A stretch of 64,000 nucleotides of DNA, from assembly GCA_038049695.1 (NCBI GenBank), contig CP142451.1, positions 35,448,001 to 35,512,000 on the forward strand, written 5' to 3'. A program made the position numbers and the translations under genes. Positions 59,101 through 64,000 of the stretch are shown here, piece after piece. The notes under the pieces are model-generated. The model saw only the letters and a list, made by a program, of their open reading frames with translations, had not been told where the DNA came from and did not search any database. Each line of letters opens with the position of its first letter. Within the stretch, counting starts at the first letter, position 1. Origin of the DNA: Cinnamomum chago (taxonomy: Eukaryota; Streptophyta; Magnoliopsida; Laurales; Lauraceae).

Positions 59101-59197
59101 TTACGATCCTTGGGCCTAAAGGGCAAAAATTTAATTAGTTCTAAATTTCACTCCTCGAATCCGGTTTAATCTCTAATCGGGTTTGGGGGATGTGACA
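56176..59197 (+). mobile_element. Long solo LTR (probable chromovirus) inside the LINE RT
   Basis: It begins TGTAAGGCCCCCGACC and ends GGGGGATGTGACA, a TG..CA pair with partly complementary ends, 3022 bp. Flanks gggcc (56171-56175) and gaccc (59198-59202) are an imperfect target duplication in the GPDGFS codons of the LINE. It shows the same plan as 43192-45578: CT-rich leader (56530-56740), intron-like segment 56752-56852, palindrome cluster 57258-57431, cgttggaaagcccttgag (57511), and ggtgagtact (58701) in the 3' part. No coding content and no internal region, so it is a solo LTR. Confidence 0.82.
57258..57431. repeat. Cluster of tgtccgatcgatcggaca palindromes
   Basis: Six 18-bp near-palindromes, consensus TGTCCRATCGAYYGGACA, at 57258, 57279, 57331, 57351, 57394 and 57414. 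Substitutions are often compensated by change on the other arm (for example ccaattgattgg). Confidence 0.88.
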
Positions 59198-59202
59198 GAC
59201 CC

Positions 59203-59830
59203 GATGAGCTACTTCTCTTTAGCCCAAAGACTTTCAGTGGGAGGAGGAATTGTTGTAATAAGCTTGTTTTGCTCAACCGAGACTGATGGCCCTGCTGACT
59301 GAAATAAAGATTCATCAGGAACTGCTAAGGAAAACTGTAGGAGATTGGAGAAGAAGATAGGAGCTTAAGCTCTGATTTCCTCTTCGTTCTCCAAAAGAGT
59401 GCCATCCACTGTGATACTGTCAATCTGGATACAAATGCCTCTCGATTTTACCAAGAGTTGAAAAACGTTTGTATTCCTATCACCCTGCTGAAGCCATTTG
59501 ATTTTGGCCCTTTGCTTCCAATGAACAGATTCTGCGTGAAGCCAATTGTGAATGACTGACTTCACATAATTTAGCTGCGTGAGGAGGGAGACTGTAGGAG
59601 TGTTATAAAAAACTGTTTGAAGAGCCAACAAAGTTTGTTCTGCCTTAACTATGTTGACCTTCAGCTGCCCAAATACATCTTTGCACCAGATTTTAATATT
59701 ATGCTTTAGAAGCCTCAGCTTCTGGGCTAGATTGAACTGGGGAGAGCCGCTGCATGGGGTGTCATCTTGCAACCACATCTCCTCAAATTTGAAGGGAATG
59801 TTTTTTTTTTTGAACAAAACTACTGCTATG
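59203..59830 (-). pseudogene. LINE ORF2, region between endonuclease and RT
   Basis: 59817-59365 is open with FKFEEMWL, IKIWCKDVFGQL, LHAESVHWKQRAKIKWLQQGDRNT and ENEEEIRA, the conserved spacer of plant L1 ORF2. 59350-59203 continues to SSS at the RT box, where the solo LTR interrupts. Confidence 0.82.
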
Positions 59831-59989
59831 AGACAGTAGTAGGGGACTGTGATCTGAAGTCAATCTTGGAAGATGCTCGACTAGAGGGTCCTGAAAGATG
59901 TAAAACCTGGTGGTGTTGGAGAGAGCTCAGTCAAGCCTTGCTGCTACATATGCCTAGCCCTGCCTATTATTGGCCCAGGTAAATCTGTT

Positions 59990-60521
59990 TCCTGAGAAGA
60001 CGAAGTCCTTGAGACCCACTGCCATAATCATATCATTGAATTCTCTAACTAAAATAGAGGAGGGGGGACCAAGTGCTGGGCTTCTCTTGAGCTATGAGAA
60101 TTGAGTTGAAGTCGCCAATCACTGTCCAGGGGAGACTAGTTGAAGATGTGTTCAGCAGGTATTCCCAGAGGGTTCGTCTGATTCTATAATTTGTTGACCC
60201 ATATACACCTGTGACAAGGCCAGCTGTAGAGGAGGAGGAATTCAGGAAATTGATTGAGATGTGTTGGTTAGAAAGGTCAGAATGAGTAAATGTATATTTT
60301 GAATATGAATTGCAGAGGCACCAAAGAGAACTATTGGGGTTGGAGAAAGAAATATTAAAGCCATAGGACTGAAAACCTGTTGGATTTTGAGAGTCCAAGG
60401 GAGCCTTGGGCTCTGAAAGAAAAGGGATATCTGGTGAATGAACTGCAAGAAAATGGACCAAAATTGATTTGGTAGGGGTATTCCTAATACCTCGGTAGTT
60501 CTAGCTAAGGATTTTAACCAT
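59990..60521 (-). pseudogene. LINE ORF2 endonuclease domain
   Basis: The start MVKILS is at 60521. The seventh codon is TAG (60501-60503), where Trp of LSWN-RG is expected. It continues with RGIRNTPTKSILVHFLA, PDIPFLSEPK (E of the active site), FTHSDLSNQHISINF and WTVIGDFNSIL (GDFN box), as in apurinic-type L1 endonucleases that nick target DNA. A frameshift near 60045 ends the frame. Confidence 0.8.
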
Positions 60522-62500
60522 CTAAACAAAAGTGGGGGATGAAGGGCCTTTATAACTCCTTGCTTTGGGACCTGAAGATTTTGAGCCCCTGTTCTTGGGT
60601 TTCCTACTCACTTTAGCGTTAAAGGGAGATAGATCAACTACCAGCATTCCAGATTGAGATGTTTCTTGGTTTTGGGTGCTGGCCGAGGGAGGATCTGAGA
60701 AGTGTTCGAAAGGAGAGACTATCGATAAGGGAGCATTAGATTTTAGGAGAGCTGAGGTTAAAACTTCAGGATTTCGATGGCCTTCTATTAGGTTTAATTA
60801 TGGAATGTAATTAATTGTTAATGTAAGGTGTTGGATATGCACCGATTGACAAACTATGAGGGAAGTGATACATGTATAAGAACTTTATTTTGTATACATG
60901 TAAATCGTAAATCGATATTGTCCAATGTATATGGTTTCGCAAAATTTGTATATTTGACAGGTTTATTGAGAATGATATCCCTTGTGAATTCCGTTTTAAC
61001 TTCGGTTAACTCGGGGTTTACGGGAGTAAGTATGGGCTCACGGCTCGGGTTACCGTAATTCGGGCCCGGGTCGTGACAGGCAGGTCCACTTATAGGAGGG
61101 GAAACTTCTGGATGGCAGTTGATTAAGGGGGATTGGCATTGTTAGTGGGTGATAGAGGTGGGGGAGGCTGTTGGTGTAACAGGGGGTGAGGGAAACCACC
61201 GATTGTGGGAGGAGTAGCCAAGTGGGTAAGGGGATCAGGGACCTCTGGAATTGAAACAGAGCTACTAGGGACTTCTCGTGCTGGGTTAACAACTAGATTC
61301 TTTTGGGCCAAAACACTAGCAAAAGAGACATGGACTTTTCCAACCTCTGCTGTGTTGGGATGCAGCTGGGCAGTTAGGATTGTTTCGTCCTCTGCTGTAT
61401 TATTTTTGGACTGCAACAGAGCAGTTTGAACTGAAGATTTTAGCAGGGCTGGCTCGGCTTTATAAGGACACTTGGTGGAGAGGTGACTTGCAGAAAGACA
61501 AGCAGAACAAGGAATATTTTCGTAAAGAACTTCTACCTCCACTGTGGCATCATCCTCAAGTTCTACCGAGAGAGATATGGTGCAGGGCTTGGCCACATCC
61601 ATATAGACCAGCACTCGGGCAAATGATAATATCCTCCGTTGAGCTGTAGTTTCATCCAAGTGAAGAAGCTTTCCGATCGAACTTGCTATGGAGAGAAGAA
61701 TGTCACTGCTCCAGAGGTGGTAGGGAATGCCTTTGAGACGAATCGAGACCGGAGTTTCCGCTGGCCAAGAATTTTCATCTTGTCCAGGTGACCATGGGAG
61801 AAGAAGGAATTTCTATTTTTCCATTTGGAGGGGGCTTTGCAGGTCAGACCATCTCTATCTTCCTTGGAGTTGAATCTGAAAAGGAAATCCCCCTTCTCTG
61901 TTAGGGAGATGAGGCATGGCCGCTAGAGTTTCCATGAAGAGTGGACCCATCGCTCCAGACCTTGCAAGGAGGGGCGCCTACCCACAAACTTCCCTGTCGT
62001 TGAGAAAAGAAAGGATTCCTTGCTGTTTGTAACCATCTGTAGCAGAATCTTAACTGTTAGCTTTCCCTCCTTCCAGGCTGGGGGAGGTAAGGCTGATGGG
62101 GGGCAAACAACCATTTGAGAGAACCAACTTGCATAGGTTTTTGGGGGTTTTTGAAATCGGCTGGATGAATTTGACCCTGTGGGGGTTGAAGAAGGCCGTC
62201 CAGGTGATTGTTGAGGAGCTGAAGCTGAGCAGGGTTCCAAGCAGAAGACGAGGGGTGGCCGAAGATTGGGATTGGGATTTGACTGATCGGGAGTATGTCG
62301 AAGGGGGTTTTTTCTCCGATAGATATTTTGGGCAGACCATTTAGGAGGATCTCTTGGGAGGAGGAGAGGGGTTCAGCTGGAATTTGATCTGGGTGCCGGA
62401 GTGACAGTAACCAGAGGAGGTGATGGTAGCGAGTTGAGAGTTTGTCAGGGTCGGGAGGCATAGCAAAAATCCACGACTTGTAAACACATTCAAAAGCCAT
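60522..62500 (-). pseudogene. LINE ORF1 (DUF4283-like and zinc knuckle)
   Basis: The start MAFECVYKSW is at 62498-62500, 71 bp from the 5' end of the LINE. It has a Pro/Gln-rich part (62400-62250), then TYASWFSQMV and SLQGLERWVHSSW (DUF4283-like, 62130-61920, frame broken). Next comes ARVLVYMDVAKPCTISLSVEL (the VW-D block) and a CSACLSASHLSTKC knuckle, and an acidic/Pro-rich tail interrupted by an LTR scrap. It probably acts as the RNA-binding partner of ORF2. Confidence 0.75.
60790..61078 (+). mobile_element. LTR scrap inside LINE ORF1
   Basis: It ends cgggcccgggtcgtgaca at 61078, like other long LTR tails (ggggatgtgaca). ORF1 text on both sides (GPA-like tail at 61123, LIEGHRNPE at 60790) shows an insertion of about 290 bp. 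The left edge has no TG and no matching duplication, so it is truncated. Confidence 0.55.
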
Positions 62501-62586
62501 GATTACCTAGTTTGCGGTTGAGGCAATTCGAATTCATAATTCATAATTAAAGATACAATTTGATTCATAGCGAAAATGGCCAGTAA

Positions 62587-63706
62587 AATGATTCATCCAG
62601 CATATGGCGGCTGTTTCACAGCTCAAGTAACTCAAAGTGAAAATGGGCTCCACCTTTTCCTACACGTGGTTTTCCACTCGTGTGCGGATTTCTTTTTCAC
62701 TTGTGTGGGACTTTTAGCTTGATATATTCATGGGAAAATTCTTCTTTCCCTCTTAATATATGTTGTAATCAGTTCCTAATTAAAGATATTAGCTTTCACA
62801 GAAGTTCGTTTAGGTCACAATATGAAATCGGCACTCGAAATAAAAAGTTTTTTCTTATCATCATATATTTAGGTGGAATGACTTGTAGCATTTAATGGAC
62901 CTTATCTTTTTTCCATGACTCTTCTTTAAAACGTCTTTTGTATCTCCTAAAAGGATAAGAATAGTGAACCCACGTTATAGGATTAAGTCCCTTACGATAT
63001 AAGTATTTAAAGAGAAAAAATGTGATCTTGAGCATTTATATTTTTCATTGCACTGATGAAATGACTTGGTTGGCAATTGGCAAGTGCTAAAGAAAATTCG
63101 GACACCAGCTAACCAAGTGATTGAAATGGGTTAGAAGAGTCATTGAAGCTCTTGTCGGAATTAAGAACTCCCCTGGATGCATGCATGACCTTGCCATACA
63201 CGTACACAAGATAAATCTGGGAGTATTAAAAAGACGGACCCTCCACTGCTAAGCACCATTTCTATGGGGCCCATTTGGGCATGAGATTGGGGGATCTGAG
63301 GTGATGAAGGCTAGCTTGAATTATCATTTTAACCACTTGATCAATAGCCGACAATTTTTCACCATCCAAAATTAGTGAAAGTCAATTCAATGGTCCAGCT
63401 CGTTTAGATGTGTGCCAAATTCAAAACTGATAGGCCAAGCGTGGGGTTCCTATTTTTTATTACCCCCCCCCCCCCCCCCCCCCAATACATACCTCATCGT
63501 GAGCACTAGTTTTCGGAGTTGCGCAGCACGTTGCCGGAGAAAATTCGGACTGCTTCGCCAATCGGTGTTCGCCATTCGCTGCTGGAACTGGAAAGGATGA
63601 TCATTGCCGCCGTTCTGGTTTGTAGAAACGTAGCGGAAGATGAAGCCTACTGTTAGTTTAAAGTTTTGCACAGAACAGAACGCAAGGAAGTAGACAACTG
63701 TTCACT
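62587..63706. other. Spacer, no gene seen
   Basis: AT-rich with no supported open frame. A run of about 21 C lies at 63463-63483. Confidence 0.5.
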
Positions 63707-63986
63707 GAGTTTTTGGCAAATTTATTTGAGATTTTGGAAGATTTATTTGAGTTTTTGATAAATTTAACTGAGTTTTTGACCAATCTATCTGAGTTTTTGG
63801 AAAATTTATCTGAGTTTTTGGCAAATATATCTAAGTTTCTGAAAATTTTATATCCATTTTGGGAATTTTAAATGAGTTTTTTGAAAAATCTTTTTGTGTT
63901 TTTGGCAATTTTATCTGAATTTTTTTTAAAATTTATCTGAGTTTTTGGGAAATCTATCTAATTTTTTTGGCAAATGTATTTGCGTT
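63707..63986 (+). repeat. 21-bp AT-rich minisatellite
   Basis: About 13 units of gagtttttggnaaatttatct, with a shift to ctaatttttttggc near the end. It reaches almost to the window edge, so it may continue. Confidence 0.85.
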
Positions 63987-64000
63987 TTATGAAAAAAAAA

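Larger units (their letters stand above)
54168..62571 (-). mobile_element. L1-type LINE, interrupted by two LTR insertions
   Basis: The element reads on the minus strand from 62571 to 54168 and ends in a short A tract (T8 at 54171-54178, near the boundary). It is flanked by gaaaatggccggtaa (54153-54167) and gaaaatggccagtaa (62572-62586), a 15-bp target duplication with one mismatch, which also fixes both ends of the LINE. ORF1 has a DUF4283-like part and a zinc knuckle; ORF2 has endonuclease, RT and a zf-RVT-like end. Removing the 3022-bp solo LTR and the short LTR scrap leaves roughly 5.1 kb, a usual plant L1 length. Confidence 0.88.

Overview
The window looks like nuclear DNA of a flowering plant. 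It has plant-type LTR retrotransposons with plant-specific domain orders, an L1-type LINE, a CACTA transposon, an ABCB-type transporter fragment with plant-like introns, and long AT-rich spacers. I cannot name the species. No gene in the window is clearly intact: it is a transposon-dense, heavily nested and decayed region, and almost every recognisable reading frame carries stops or frameshifts. All family names were assigned by eye from motifs; nothing was searched.

Layout. 1-3149 is the 3' part of a very long LTR of a presumed chromovirus, inserted into the 3' LTR of a Ty3/gypsy element of the Tat lineage at 3150-13993. That element lies on the minus strand, with gag, protease, RT, two RNase H domains and integrase, and carries an extra gene in antisense orientation on the plus strand at 3929-6281. 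15250-17780 is a broken ABCB (P-glycoprotein-like) pseudogene, followed by unidentified exons at 17939-18396. 18558-24603 holds a decayed CACTA (En/Spm) transposon with TNP2-like and Transposase_24-like genes. 28802-34149 is a pol-less SIRE-like Copia element with a perfect 5-bp target duplication. 36340-37114 and 38770-39414 are two CACTA-type termini with subterminal repeat arrays. 39415-46143 is a pile of Copia remnants, interrupted by a second long LTR at 43192-45578. 46881-53617 is a second Tat-lineage element that has lost pol but keeps gag remnants and the antisense gene. 54168-62571 is a LINE flanked by a 15-bp target duplication, and is itself interrupted by a 3-kb solo LTR (56176-59197) and an LTR scrap (about 60790-61078).

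How the parts relate. The two Tat elements are relatives. Both carry the antisense gene downstream of the pol position, with its own TATA box, two intron-like gaps and a similar 3' end. Between the antisense gene and pol, each has a minisatellite, but of unrelated sequence. The long LTRs share an architecture: a pyrimidine-rich leader, an intron-like segment, and a cluster of short palindromes. A similar palindrome cluster recurs in the unrelated Copia LTR. The most interesting signals are the autonomous-looking antisense gene and these palindrome clusters with a central TCGA.
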